A model generated the notes under the pieces. That model made no database searches and had not been told where the DNA came from. It saw only the letters and a list, made by a program, of their open reading frames with translations. Shown one piece after another: positions 25,035 to 42,789 of a DNA stretch of 64,000 nucleotides (the first letter of the stretch is position 1; every line of letters starts with the position of its first letter). The stretch is taken from the NCBI RefSeq assembly GCF_040054535.1, contig NC_090785.1:8002501-8066500 (forward strand). Reading direction: 5' to 3'. The position numbers and the translations under genes are program-made. This DNA is from Antennarius striatus. Lineage: Eukaryota > Chordata > Actinopteri > Lophiiformes > Antennariidae.

Positions 25035-28000
25035 TTAACTGCTGTCTTCATTGTCATTTGCGTAATCCTTGTCATTGTCATCCGTGTTTTCGAGTGAGTC
25101 CGCTGTTTGTATGGACAGTTCGGTGGGGTCCATCATCGGTAGTGTGTTTTGTTCAGGGTAAAGCCAGGGCTTTAGGTGGGGGGAGTTCTTTTTTTTCCAG
25201 TCTGGGTAGTTCTGGCCAGCATTGTGTACAGACTTCAACACCTGGAAGGAGTGGACAAGGAGAATACACAGTTATCAGAGAGCTGCTGTGTGACCTTCAC
25301 ACACAGTCAGAAGATAAAGCCGGTCAAAAAGGATATTGTGTAACAGATTGTGTTGTAAGCACATAATATGTCCAACTACAGACCATATTATGTGGTTAAC
25401 TTTAAATCTCCTAGGTTTCTTTGGTTTAGCTGACCAATGTAGCTAACAAACTAAAAATGAATAAATGCGGAGGGTTGTGGAAGGAAGGGAATCCAGCATA
25501 AAAAACTTTGCCAAACAAATAACTTTAATCTAAAACAGGTTATTGTTTTTTTACTTATGTAATTGCATTTTGTGAAACATTTCAATAAAATTTTGATTTC
25601 TGCCCATGCTGGTAAAACAAAATATAACGACATCATTTTAATGGCATGGATATTTGCTGACACATTAAATGACAAAGAAAACGCTTCATACTTTTACGCT
25701 ACTGTGCTAATCTAGATTCAGGTTTTATTCACACAATATATACGGATATTTTACCAACTCAATGCCTGTGTATGCGGTCAACAAAAACATCTGCCCTCAA
25801 AAAATATCCCAAGAGTCCTGTAGGTGTCAATAATGATTGTCAATGATATTTTAAGCACCACAGAAGAAGATTCTGAGCTTCTAAGCCGCCCATCCATTTT
25901 ATTGAAGACAAAACGACTAGCCGTCTTGTCAACGTCTGCTTTTCCACTTTGCTGGTCATATATAAATCAGACAGTGAGCTACGGCCCATTGGTATTATTG
26001 TAATCAGAGATAAACTAAGGGAGCGACCTCCTGGATCTCTACCATATGCGACTTTTTACTTCCTCACCTCTTTTCAAAACTAGAGGCAGGTTTTGTCTCC
26101 TCATTCCAGTGGAGAATTAGGTCAAGAGATCTTAACTGTGATTTTAGTTGTGAACGAGTAGACAGTGTCATGAATCACACACGTAAGGCACATGCATGAG
26201 CCCCGGGGGGGGGGGGGGGGGGTATCAGGCTATGTGACTCTGCCCCAATAGGAAACAGACATGTTTAGCATTTCATACCACTGACACAGTTTCTGAAGCA
26301 CTATCTCTGTTACAGACGCTTATTGATACTAAAACATTATGTAAGTTGTGATTTTAATTTTACCAGTGTAACAATGTCCTAAGTTTGATAGAAAGGCTAA
26401 ATAGAGAGGCTAAACATGAGAAGCTAAAATGCTAAGGAGTCAGACAGCTAATAATAATAAATAGTAAGAGCTAAAAGGAAAATATCGTAAAGGATGTTAT
26501 GCTTTTAAATGTCTGAATTGTTTTCTGTTTCTTAACGACAGCAGTTTTACATTCCTTTATGAATTCCCTCATGGAATTTTAAATGATGTACTTTGTACTC
26601 AAATGTTGCTATTTTTAGTCCTTTTTATTACCTATTATAATAACTACTTTGTCTTTTTCTGTTATTTATAGGAATATTTATAATGTATAAAACAATAGAG
26701 CTTTATTATTGTCTGAGTGACACCAGTGGTATAGACCACAGACTGGCTGAAAACCTGAACATCTTTTAAGTTTGTAAAACCTTTTTGTTTCCATTCGTTA
26801 TTTGTCACATTTTATGAAACTTGTTTATTTTGCTTCTTACTGATTATTTTCTTAGTTTATTTGGGGGTTGTTGTTTTTTCACTCCTAAAACGTGCCCTGA
26901 TAATTCAGGATTTTATGAGCCTATTTTTTTCATAGTTGGTGTCAATCAGGTTAATGATTTAGTGTTTAGAAATCTCTGTTAAGGTCAGTAACTTTGTTTA
27001 GCTGAAAGCACAGATCTCTCAATAGACTCTCACACACACACACTTGGATATAAACAGTTTCCATCTGGGCAGAACATGAAACCTGGGGAACGAGTTCTCC
27101 TGGGAGAGAGAGAGCTCAGATACTCTTTGTCAGCAATCTTACAAGAACAGGTCCTTAAATTGGGTTTCTATGGTTACCATTGTCCATTAAGACACATGAA
27201 ACCCTCACTCCCTTATGTGCACACGCACCCTTTACACGCCTAAAATCACTTCTGAACACACACTTTGTGATATGAATACTTTAACACTTTCAGAGCTGCT
27301 CTGAAGAGACGTAGAAACTTTGACAGAAAACAGTTTGTCGTTACTTTACGTACCTTTGGAGCAAGAATTTGAGAAGCTCCATTTACCACAACCTTTGGAA
27401 TAGAACCTAAAGGAAAGAGAAACTTTTAAAACCAAACAGGAAAACACAACAGTCCTCAGTGTGAGCATTGGTTATGGCTTTACCTTTAGGGTCAGCTTGT
27501 GAAAGGTAAATGAAAATACAGCTATTAGGTCCCGTGGGCCTGATGAAGTACCCCGTTAGGATGGAAACCGCTCTCACCAGGTTGGTGTAAGGGGGGTATT
27601 TCTGCAAATGAATGGGTTTGCATCATGAGAATCACAAGAAGTTAATCAATTTAAACTGGAAACACCATTTTGAAGATGGTTGAGTCACAACAGAAACTCA
27701 AATGTAAGTAGCTTAGTGCTAAATAACTAGCTGCTACGCGTGTGGAGGAAGCATACCGAGTGTTTGACAGAGAAGTTAACGATGATGTAATCTTCATCCA
27801 TCTGCTTCCAAGAGCGCAAAGTCACCACATCTCTGTTTTTGATTGGACTTGGACATTTCCCTGTTTAAAAAAAAAAGAAAAAAAAGGACAAAAGTACTCT
27901 TCATTACTAAACTCTCCACAAGTGACAACCTGAGACTCAGCTCTGTTATGACAATAAATAAAAGGATGGAACAAGAGCCCGTCTATTTTTCATCCCATAA

Positions 28001-28817
28001 ACCTTCAGCGGTTAACAAATGGGTCACAGAAGAAACTGAATAATACGTTGGAAACTGAAGCTGACAGTGGAAAAATTAACCTGAATCTCTGAAAAGTCTT
28101 GTTTGTCCTTTTTATAAAACAACAGGCTAAACTTTAATATGCATTATTTTATTGCGTATGAATGCACGATTACTTTTTCTCAAGAAATAAAATGCATACT
28201 TAATTCTAACAAAGCACTGTCTGGATTATAATGATTAGTCCTACATTAGTACATAGTTCTAAATACCAAATAGGAACTCTTTTGGTTGATTGAATATTCC
28301 ACGTGTGAGTGGGTCAAAGTGAACACTGTGGACTAACACGTTTCTGGTAGAACATTAACAAACACACACACACACACACACACACTGAAGGGAGTCCTCA
28401 CATGAGTAATACCCCAGATCAGCATTGTGGGACAGCCGAGCGATATCAAAACTCTCCAACATGTTGAGGTCCCACTGTTTGCGGTACTCTCCGTCGTGGA
28501 TCACGTCGTACATGGTGTCAGCTGGCACGTCTTTGATCGCCATCCTGCACTATAATAAACACTCAGGGTTTTAAAAAAAATATTAAAAAAAAAAACCTCA
28601 CAGTGAAGATGTCATTATGATGTCCTGAGTGAGTTGATCCACCCACCTTGATCTTGTGGACTTGACTGCCGTGATTTCCCTTTTTTGAAGGAACTTCCAC
28701 CCACACTTGCATTCCATTACTGTCATATTTTTTGCGCCAGTTTTCCGTGGACAAACACTGCTTTTTGAAGTCCTCAAAAACCGGATCGTTGGGTAAAATA
28801 CTCGAAGGAAGCGCCAT
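25035..28817 (-). CDS. STARD10-like START-domain lipid-transfer protein
   Basis: Six exons in transcript order: 28647..28817, 28402..28549, 27757..27860, 27484..27601, 27354..27406, 25035..25241, totalling 801 nt and 266 aa (human STARD10 291). One START domain fills most of the chain. Diagnostic segments are 'MYDVIHDGEYRKQWDLNML', 'SPIKNRDVVTLRSW', 'YPPYTNLVRAVSILTGYFI', 'SQADPKGSIPKVVVN' and 'HLKPWLYPEQ'. All are far closer to STARD10 than to PCTP/STARD2. An acidic tail (DDNDKDYANDNEDSS) ends the protein. STARD10 binds phosphatidylcholine and phosphatidylethanolamine in the cytosol and moves them between membranes. The human STARD10 locus is in the 11q13.4 block, so this gene in an Xq13.1-type block may be its ohnolog (the fish stard14 is a candidate name from memory). 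A short unrelated ORF lies in the 5' leader (near 28980). Confidence 0.88.
26205..26222. repeat. Homopolymer G tract
   Basis: Eighteen consecutive G residues in the last intron of the STARD10-like gene, preceded by CCCC. Confidence 0.95.
28361..28385. repeat. (CA)n microsatellite beside an exon
   Basis: Starts 16 bases after the end of the second coding exon of the STARD10-like gene, so it lies immediately behind the 5' splice site (read on the minus strand as TG repeats). Confidence 0.9.
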
Positions 28818-31735
28818 ATTTTAATTTTTCTTTTTTCTTTTTTTTTTAAATAAAAAGTGTTCCTCAGGTTTACCAAAGACAATCTGCTCTCCTCCCCAGC
28901 AGCGTTTGACCCGTTTCACTCCGTCGTGCCGAAGACATTCAGGCTGATCACCGATCAGGTCCTGCAGGATTTTTGCCATTCCTTCAAACGCCTCTCCCTC
29001 TGACGTCACGCTACTTCCTGAAACCACCTGGTCGGTCCAGGTGCGTGGAAAAAAGAAGTTTCCCCCTCCCTGACAAAGCCTAAAAACATTCCCAGTAAAG
29101 TTCTGATATTTTTAGTATCGTGAAGCAACTGCCTGGGAGTTGAGAAAGAGAGTGGTTTGAATTTCATGTGGAAACGTGACAGATCAGTCAACGGGGGGCG
29201 CACAGGGTGTGTGTGTGGGGGTGTGTGTGGGGGTGTGTGTGTGCGAATAGCTCAATAGTGATGAGTCTTGAGTGTCATCATGATTATCACCAATAAACAA
29301 TAGAAGCGATCTAATGATTACATCAGTGACACGTTAAGAGTTTAAACCTGAATTCACTTCCTTTAGCTGATCTAATTTAATTCTAAAATCCCCTCCTCAT
29401 TATCTGCTTGTAATGGAAAAAACATTTTATGTATATCCTATACTTTATATGTACAAGAGGCTAAAATAAAACAAAACGCACACCCCCTCCATCCAAAAAT
29501 TAAGGATACCATGCTGGGCATATTTAGCTTTTGAGGTCACACTTTGTTTTCATGTTTTTAAATTGTGTTTTAATCTATGTCGTCCCAATCGTGACCATAA
29601 CCAGAGGAGCCGCTGCACAATGAGTTGTGCAATCCTTCACCACAGCCCTCTGTTGTAAGGTGTGTGCCTGATGATGTAATGCCTAATGTGCAGTTTCAGC
29701 CTCCATGCATTTTCTTATGTGCACTTCAGGGGTAAAATTGCACAACATTGATTACTGTATTGAATATCAGGACATTTAATCTTTGTTGATCTATAACATT
29801 CGAATTGAAAGAATTATGAAAGACACCAAACATTCTGTACTGACAAGCTTCTCCTGTGGGGGTGTTTCTTAAATAAAGATATCACAGCCCTGACAGTTTG
29901 GTGAAATATCTTCATTTTATTCCATGTGATAGACCTACACCTGTGTTTTCTTAACTCTCCTTTTTACACATCAGATAGTAGTAGTACATTATTCACACAA
30001 ATGTTGCTAAACACGAATAGACAGCATATTTCAAATGGACAGACACAATTCAGAAGAGCACAAAGCTGAATATTTAGTCGGTGACAAGTAATAGAGGAGC
30101 TTTTCACGTTAAAATGGTTGTTTGATGGATTTAAATACTTAAAATTTGAAAATTTGAAACCAGTTACAGCAAACAGCCGGTGTCTTTAGTTGTGTTGCTT
30201 TGTTTTGTGGTTAGTACATGGGTTCATGTTAAACTGTGCGTGTCTTTAAAATGTGCAGCCTTTGCTTTAGAAAGTAAACTAAGTTACTGACCAAACACTG
30301 CAAAAAGTTATTTCTAGCAGCGTAACAGGAAAGAAATTGACTGGGGCCTAAATGTTGCTTTAAGGTGGCATCCCAGCAGACACGCAAACAATAAATAAAA
30401 TAAACTTTATACATGCGCGTCAGCATCTTTTGGTCAAGCATTAAATGTTATATGTCAAAGCTATAAAATAAATAAAAACACATAAAACCAACAGTCCTAC
30501 ACAGGCAATACCAATACAGCAAAGGATACTGCAACTACCTTTTCTGCACTTTTTACAGCAAGGGTGTTAGTAAAGCGTTAGCCGTATCTGAGGACAAACT
30601 CTTCTCTACCAGCTCTACAAAACAACCTGTGAAGCCATGAACCAGTCAGCAGGCTTCTCTTATATTATACAATATTGTGGCTTGATTCAGTGCACAACAG
30701 TTGGTGAATAAACAAGCAAGGCATCTGTGTTCTTATCCATATAAATCCTGCATGGTGAGCATGCTGCATGTTCTCACAATAGTGTAATCAACACAACACA
30801 AATTATTGATGAATGGGTACGCCATAGTGAGGTGACAACTTTTCATCGGCCGGAAGAAACTAAAGTCTCTTTTTTTTTTATTTTCAGGATTTGGGTCATC
30901 TAATAACAGAAAACTCCTCCTCAGACATGTTAGTATGTGCACTGCTAATGAGAAACATTGGAAAGATAGTTAGGATTTTTAAATGCAGGCATTGCTTCAG
31001 GTTAGCAGCCATTCTACCCAATATGGGATGGGGGACCATTTTGATGAAATATTGATTTAATTTCTTCATTACCTGGTTATGCACCTGTTTAATTTTATCT
31101 GCTAACACACTTCTGCTTTTGCCCTTTGAGCCTATAAATGTGTTAGGCTTAACCAAAACCCAACGTCTGGACCATCTTCACTGAAAAAGATCCGTTTGAG
31201 CATTATGTGGTAATATGAGGGTTATTATCCACAAATACCTTGTCTCTACCTAGTCAAAATGAAAAATAAAAGTCAAGAAATAATAGTCAAGAGATAGACG
31301 TTTAGGAAAACTTTCCATTTAAAAAGTAAAAACTTAAAATACAATGAGCAGTTTTACTTTACAACAATGACAAGAGTAACAGCACTAGAAGTCTGAACTG
31401 TCCAAAAACTTATGAGCGGTTAGTTATGTTGGTCTGCAATCCTATATAATGCCATGCAACTGGATGAAAATCTGAACATATTTAAATTATTCTTTGTTTA
31501 AATGTTTGCTTTCTAACATTTCTCCCCCCAATAATCAGTTTTAATACAGTAATGCACATCCACACGGTTACTCTGAACAGTCACTGAGTTGAAATGGATT
31601 TAACAAAAAAAAAAAGAAAAAAAAAAAAGACAGGTCCACGATTCTGATGGCAGTGTGCCAGAGGTGGGGGGGGAGCGGCCACTGAGAGACAAGCTGTTGT
31701 TGGGGAGCAGACGGACTTGGTGCGGTTGAGCTGTA
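28818..31735. other. STARD10-like promoter and RAB 3'UTR region
   Basis: The right flank of the STARD10-like gene (28818-29200) has moderate CpG content, with GT-rich repeats at 29205-29242. Between about 29916 (AATAAA on the minus strand at 29916-29921) and 31735 the AT-rich sequence may be the long 3'UTR of the RAB gene. Poly-A and poly-T runs occur at 31601-31629. No gene seen. Confidence 0.4.
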
Positions 31736-36797
<5,062 letters not shown>

Positions 36798-37550
36798 CTA
36801 ACTAGCTGACTTGGCTAACGATGTAATGTCAAGAGCAAAGAGGAGCAAGTGTATCTCCACTCTGCGCTAGCAGCTCTATTGTTGTCGTCACGCACAGAAG
36901 CGAAACAGCGCCACCAAGAGGCAGAATTTCAGAATTGACAAGTGCAGTACTGTGCTGCACGCAAGAGTGTATTCACAGTGTAAATACTACCATTAAGATA
37001 AGATGTTATTGCAGTTTCTCGTATGTGTTGAACCAAATAATGCTCATAATTATAGCAGGTAGGTTTAAAAAATGTGTATGGTTCAATGAAAAGAATTCGC
37101 ATTTATTTAGAGTTAAAGTTGTGGAAATTTAATAAGATCTAAGTTTTAATTCTTCAGAGTGCTCTACAAATTGACTGATACAGCTGTGTGTTATGTACGT
37201 AATAAATATGCACAGAGGGAGCATGTAAAGCAAAAATGAAGAAGGGTCCATAAAATAATCTTTTTGGGTGACAGTGGCCCATGTGAAGGCAACAAAAATG
37301 TGCATGCACTCATTTTATAGTATCTTTAGCACAATAATGCTAAGCAGTGACTGAAATCAACGATTCAGAGTAATAACTCACACTTATTTTGTAGGAAGTC
37401 AGTGTCATTGATGTTGTAATGAAAAAATTGATTTGGCATTTTTTTTGTTATACCTGTAATACAACTACTTGGCATTTTGCAACCACTGTGTATTTAGAAA
37501 TCTATTAATACTAAAATAAACAAACCCAAGGAAATGATGGAGGAAAATTG

Positions 37551-37556
37551 TTTATT
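37551..37556 (-). terminator. Candidate polyadenylation signal of ARR3
   Basis: AATAAA on the minus strand, 380 bases after the ARR3 stop codon. It would give a 3'UTR of about 0.4 kb. Confidence 0.5.
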
Positions 37557-37935
37557 TCCATCATCAATAAAGGGTGACACAAGGTGGAGTATTTTGGAGA
37601 TAGACACCCCAAACCTGTAAATTCAGTCATCATATTTCAAGTCTAATGACACAGCAACAACAGTTAGGAAAGGAATAAAGAGAACTATATGCTTTTTTTT
37701 TTTACACTAATTTTTTAAGTACTATAACATTCAGAGAGATTCAGAAAAACATCATCCAGAGTTTAGACTCGCAGTGATCACACTTGTACAGTAATGCCTA
37801 ATAAAAACATATATGTACACATGAAATAGGAGTGCTGTAGTCACTCAGTGACATTTTTTGCTTTTCTTCATCGGTGCTGAGTTCCTTTGTTTTATGTTCG
37901 TCTTTCAGGGGGTTCTTTTCATTGAGGGTCTCAGG

Positions 37936-40900
37936 TCATTCACGGACTGAGATGTCTTCCCTATTGAAAAGGACAAACATCAGATTTTGTGAGTTCAACA
38001 TGACACCATAATGACTAATAGAATACATTTCAAATCAGAAGTTAAGGAATTAAGCAGCCAAGAGTAAACCAAGGTATATGCCATTATTAATTCTTGTAAC
38101 ATATGGATAAAACAGTCTAATATGTTTAATATATTCAATAATAGCTAAGACATCTTAAATCAGTTTATGTGTTCTTATTAGTAGAAAATAGAGGATTTGA
38201 AAAAAAAAAATCTCTAAGAGATAGAGCAATGATCAATCAAATGTGATATTTCATACAAATGCACGGGGACATAAACAACCTGTGCTTCTTTACAAAGACT
38301 TCATCGCAATTAATGAACAAATGCTTCATATACAAATTAGATATTTTTTTAGATAATACATGCAGTGCAGCCCTTTATGGACAATGTAAGAGTACTGAAA
38401 GAGAGTTGACCTCACCTGAACTAAATAGGCCTTTATTCCAATTTGCTATTATAAAAACACACAAAAGCAAAATATTAGTTGTGTGATACAGACATCACTG
38501 CAATGTAAGAAAACATTTTTTTAGAGATTATTTTATACTTACACTTCTGCACAGGATGAAATGATGACACAAATGGATTAAAAGGAGGAGGACGTACATG
38601 AAATAAGATACGTCAGTCAGATTTGTTTCAGAAGATTCCATTCTGTATTTATTATTCACATATAACAGTTTGGATACTATATATGGAAAAACATCTCACA
38701 CACCTGCAGGTTTCGGAGACATCAGGATCAGAGGAACCTCCACAGTTACATCACTGGAACAAAAAAAAGTTCAAATTTATTGTAACCTATATTATCCACA
38801 CTAATAAGAAATGACCACAAATGAAGAAACGATCGATAGTTACCTTCCAGTGAGGCCGCCCAGAAGGCTTTTAATTATAGAAAAACACAAAAAGACACCT
38901 TAAGTCCATTCATTTTGTCTCAAAATGTAAAAATGTTTTCTATTCAGTGAATCTTACCCTCCACTGGACACCGACAGATTGACCTTGACTTTGTAGGAAA
39001 CAATGATTCCCTGCATCTCCTTTTCTCCTTGACTCCTGTGAGGAGATATGAATAGTTTGACTTTCAGGGATGAGGATTTGTTCTTAGACCAGATAAGTGG
39101 ATGACACAATGTGGTTTTGTAACTCCACCACTCAATAAGAGGATAAAAACCTCTCCTGGGCTCAGTTTAAGCTCTACAAGAGACTGACAGTAGCTTACAG
39201 GGTAGTGGATGCTAGATGGGTGTCCTCATCTTTTAGCCGTCCGTCCACTGAAAGACCTCGCTTCTCTTTGTTGTTGGACAGCAGGGGGGTTATTTGGAAG
39301 GTTTTCTCAAATGTAGAGTTAGAGTTTATGGTCTCCCTGTGAATAGCAATGAAATAAATTAGAATACATGTCTATCTAATAGCCACATTGTATTTAATTC
39401 ATCCGTGATTTAATTTTCTATGCAAAAATGACAAAGTAGGTTTTCTCAACAGAAGCTGTAGATTACAGATTACGGATAGCAATATTGGGATGTAAGGATG
39501 TTTTTTTTCATCATCATTATTTTTTAGATATATAGTTTTGCACAAAATGACTTCTTAATTCGATGTAATTGAGACAAAAATGCCCCATGTCTTATGATGA
39601 GCGCAATTTCAAATGGTGAAAGTCTCACCCAAACTCTTCAGAGCAGACTGACTTGGTGTACGTGTCAGACGAGTACAGCACCACATTTGTTAGCTGCTCG
39701 ACTAAAAGAAGAACAGCTCTATTACAATTAAAAATGACATTTATGAGCATAATCTATAAACATCTAGACATGTGCGAACTCTCAATCATGTTCTTTTTCT
39801 CTCTTTCTTCATGTATTTCGCTTCAGTCAATGTTCACTCACCGGAGACTGTGATCTTCTTCACAATCTTGCTGGTTTCGTTGTTGATTTTCACGTTGATT
39901 TTGATTGGATCGCCATGGTAGTAGATCTACATATGTGAATGAACTGTTAAAAATGAAGCAATGCTTTTTAAAATAATATATCTATGTGTCTATTCTACCT
40001 CTTTTTCAATGGAGGCCTCCAAGTGAACAGGCTTGTCAGTCATCAGAAACTGCTTGGTTACTTCAGCCTTGGGTCCAGCCTTGTTGTTAGCTGGTGCAAA
40101 TTGTATTTTACGAACCATCAGACGGCACGTATCCCTAAAACCAGAACAAAATAACACACACACACACACAGGGAGAGAGAGAGAGACAGAGACAGAGACA
40201 GTTAGGTATCCATATGCCAATAATATTGCCTCTAATTATATATTAGAAGACTGAGCTGCAGGCATACTTACTTCTTTTCAATTACTTCATCTGCATTATT
40301 GGGGGCATTTGCAAGGTATCCTTTAACCTCAAAGTCCACACCACATGCCTAAAATGGAAAACACAAAATGATGATGATGGTAAATAATATTTTAAGTCAA
40401 ACATTTGAAGTATTATTTTAAGACCGAGTGAGACAAGTCGTACTTTGCCAGAATCGTTTGGTCCAGGTTGTAAGGACACTGAGCATGGCAAATCTGCTGG
40501 AATCTGGAAAGCAGAAACAGGATCACAACTTTTTTTTTTTTGTTGATCAAAAATGTAAAAGTATGGTTAAATTTTATCGTTGATCAATATCAATCAGATC
40601 TGATGAGTCATATAAAGAGTTAGTGAGTTAACCTACCTGGAAGGAAAAGGGATATCCCTGATCTCCTACTTTCTTTAGGAGGAATTCCTGCATGGGTGTT
40701 TTGGTTGTGCTTTCGCCTGTAGGTGGATACACCTGAACCCGCTGGATCCAGATGTCTCTTCTGAAGGACAGCCCCATTACGTCCAAGTCGTCACTTCCAT
40801 AACGGAAGGCACAAGCAAGGTAGACGTATACTGCAACGGAAAGAAAGTTTGATTGAGTTGTTGGATCCATTTATGTCCTCTCACTTCAATCGTTGGCAGC

Positions 40901-42176
40901 AGCTGGGATAAGAGTACCTTTTCTGCCGTTAAGGCCAGCGGGGTCCACTTTAATAACTCCGTCTGCAAATGAAAACCAAGAGATCGGCATTAGATTTCTG
41001 ACAATGAGGCTTGTTGTATCTGTGTCAAACTGAAGATGTATTAACAGGAATTCGGCCACACACCAACTACTTCCACTGAGTCCACATTATCCACAAAGTC
41101 TCTCTTCCCCAAGTACAAGGCAATCTGAGGCCAGCGCAGAAAAGCAAAGAGGGAAAGTTACTTGAGTTTGGAAGTTATTTCTGGGAGTTGGAAGAGCTAC
41201 ATAGAAAATGTACTCCTCCCTAAACCCAATTCAGTGCCCTGTAATGACTACATTGTGAAGGCCACTTACATGTCCATTGCCGCTGGTCTTCTTAAATACC
41301 CTGAGAAGAGAAAAAGCAAAAAGACAGTGAGGAGAGTTATGTGACACTTTTCAACACGTTTAGACATTTTGTGAACGCAGTGGGTAAAAACATAAGCTGC
41401 TCAGGACTGAGTCCATGATGTGCTCTCCAGCAATGGCATCTGGGTCCTTCCACGTCCCATAGGTGCCATTTCACATTACAAGACACCATCCACACCCCAC
41501 CCACCACCTCATTCCTGCGAGCATGGATTAGTGCAGTGCATTACAGTCTATCTAACTAATCCTATGTTGCTACAGAGAGTAGACCCATTGTACTGAATGA
41601 TCTCTATTTCTTTGTAAATTTCTAAAACTCTGAATTGCCGTCCCAAATTATTTATGTTTTTAAAAAAAAATATTTCTTGTATTACTTAATGTTACGAGTG
41701 TTCACCATATAGCCACTGATGAATGAGTAATCCTTGTTGATGTTCGCTTCCTTCTGCAGTGTGCCAAGTAATGTCATTAGAATTTCTCTTATGCCTTGTA
41801 AAACGTTTCACGAATACATCCCCTCATAAGCAGACAGTCAAAATGTGTCCATATCCCAGAGACTCCAGGACGCGTCACTGCTGGGAAGGTAAACTGTTAG
41901 ATTTAAGCCACAGGAATTTGTCCCTCTGACGCTTTGATTTGTGGTTCTTAAACTTTTTTCTGTTTCTGTTAAATGACTCAATACTAAAAACATCACAATA
42001 GAAGAGTATAGCTTTACTTTTAAACCTCACTTTGATTTGTTATTAGTCAAATTCTTTTTGTGTCAATTTAATGTCATGCTGTCTGTTTAAGCTCCAGTTT
42101 AAGCCAGTTATTGTATGAAGAAAGATACAGAATTAATAAATGCATCGGGTGAAATGCTTTATACTTACTTTGACAT
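37936..42176 (-). CDS. arr3: Cone arrestin (arrestin 3, retinal)
   Basis: Coding exons in transcript order: 42169..42176, 41270..41300, 41064..41124, 40918..40962, 40637..40830, 40444..40503, 40272..40348, 39999..40134, 39842..39926, 39629..39701, 39199..39336, 38958..39035, 38844..38867, 38704..38753, 38543..38546 (4 nt, inferred), 37936..37960. They total 1089 nt, 362 aa (human 388). A noncoding first exon ends at 42580. The protein opens [20 protein letters not shown] and keeps the N-domain '[20 protein letters not shown]', lipid-facing '[19 protein letters not shown]', and the C-domain '[15 protein letters not shown]' and '[12 protein letters not shown]'. Arrestins quench phosphorylated GPCRs; ARR3 shuts off cone opsins. 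ARR3 rather than an S-antigen or beta-arrestin is chosen from the N-terminus and from its place beside RAB41. The C-tail ends EDISVRE, much shorter than usual. Confidence 0.88.
40158..40202. repeat. CA then GAGA/GACAGA repeat
   Basis: Compound simple repeat in the ARR3 intron just upstream (transcript sense) of the exon at 39999..40134. Confidence 0.85.
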
Positions 42177-42678
42177 GTTAGTGGAAAAACCTATAGATCC
42201 AGTCTGCAAATAAGAAATAAAAAAAACTGAGTTAGTAAGACACATGATGTTGAAACCTGTGCCGCAATCAATACCATGTTTTCTAGGACAAAAGAATGTA
42301 TTATTCATATCTTGACTTTTCTCCATAATGTATCACTCATATAGTCAAATAGTCTACAAGAGATTAATGACTGGTGTGAAATTGGAAAAGTATAATTTCT
42401 AAATGACTAACGAGTTAAAAAATGCCTTTTCAAATTTAACAAATATTGTTTAAAATATATTTAGCAATTTTTAAAAAAATATTAAATAAATTCTTAGTAA
42501 ATGTGCAATAGGCGCCACATTATTATTTTGTGTTGTCATTCTCAGAGCATTTCTAGAGCGAGAGAAGCAGCTTACTCACCGTGCCTTCGGTTCCTTCAGT
42601 GCTCTCTGCTTCCTCCTGAAATCCGTCACCGTTGATGGTTTGTGTTGTGTGTGAGTGTCAATCACTGCCCCCTGTCTG

Positions 42679-42686
42679 CTTTTATA
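42679..42686 (-). promoter_or_regulatory. ARR3 TATA box
   Basis: TATAAAAG on the minus strand, about 100 bases before the end of the noncoding first exon (donor at 42580). The transcription start is expected near 42655. Confidence 0.6.
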
Positions 42687-42751
42687 CTTTGACCTCCCAA
42701 CCTTGAAGCCCTTCCTGCAGCTTACGCAGCTTGCTGTTTTTCCAGAAAATC

Positions 42752-42757
42752 AGATTA
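42752..42757 (-). promoter_or_regulatory. CRX/OTX-like site upstream of ARR3
   Basis: TAATCT on the minus strand, about 70 bases upstream of the TATA box. CRX and OTX homeodomain factors bind TAATC cores and drive photoreceptor genes. A six-base match alone is weak, but its position is apt. Confidence 0.4.
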
Positions 42758-42789
42758 ATGCATTAGAACACTACTGCTTCAGTCCACGG

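Noticed and set aside
28821-29027. Short minus-strand frame before the STARD10-like start
   Set aside because: Considered as a coding first exon (possible donor gtaaac), but no acceptor with a polypyrimidine tract precedes the main ATG. The START protein begins normally at 28817; the frame is best viewed as leader sequence.
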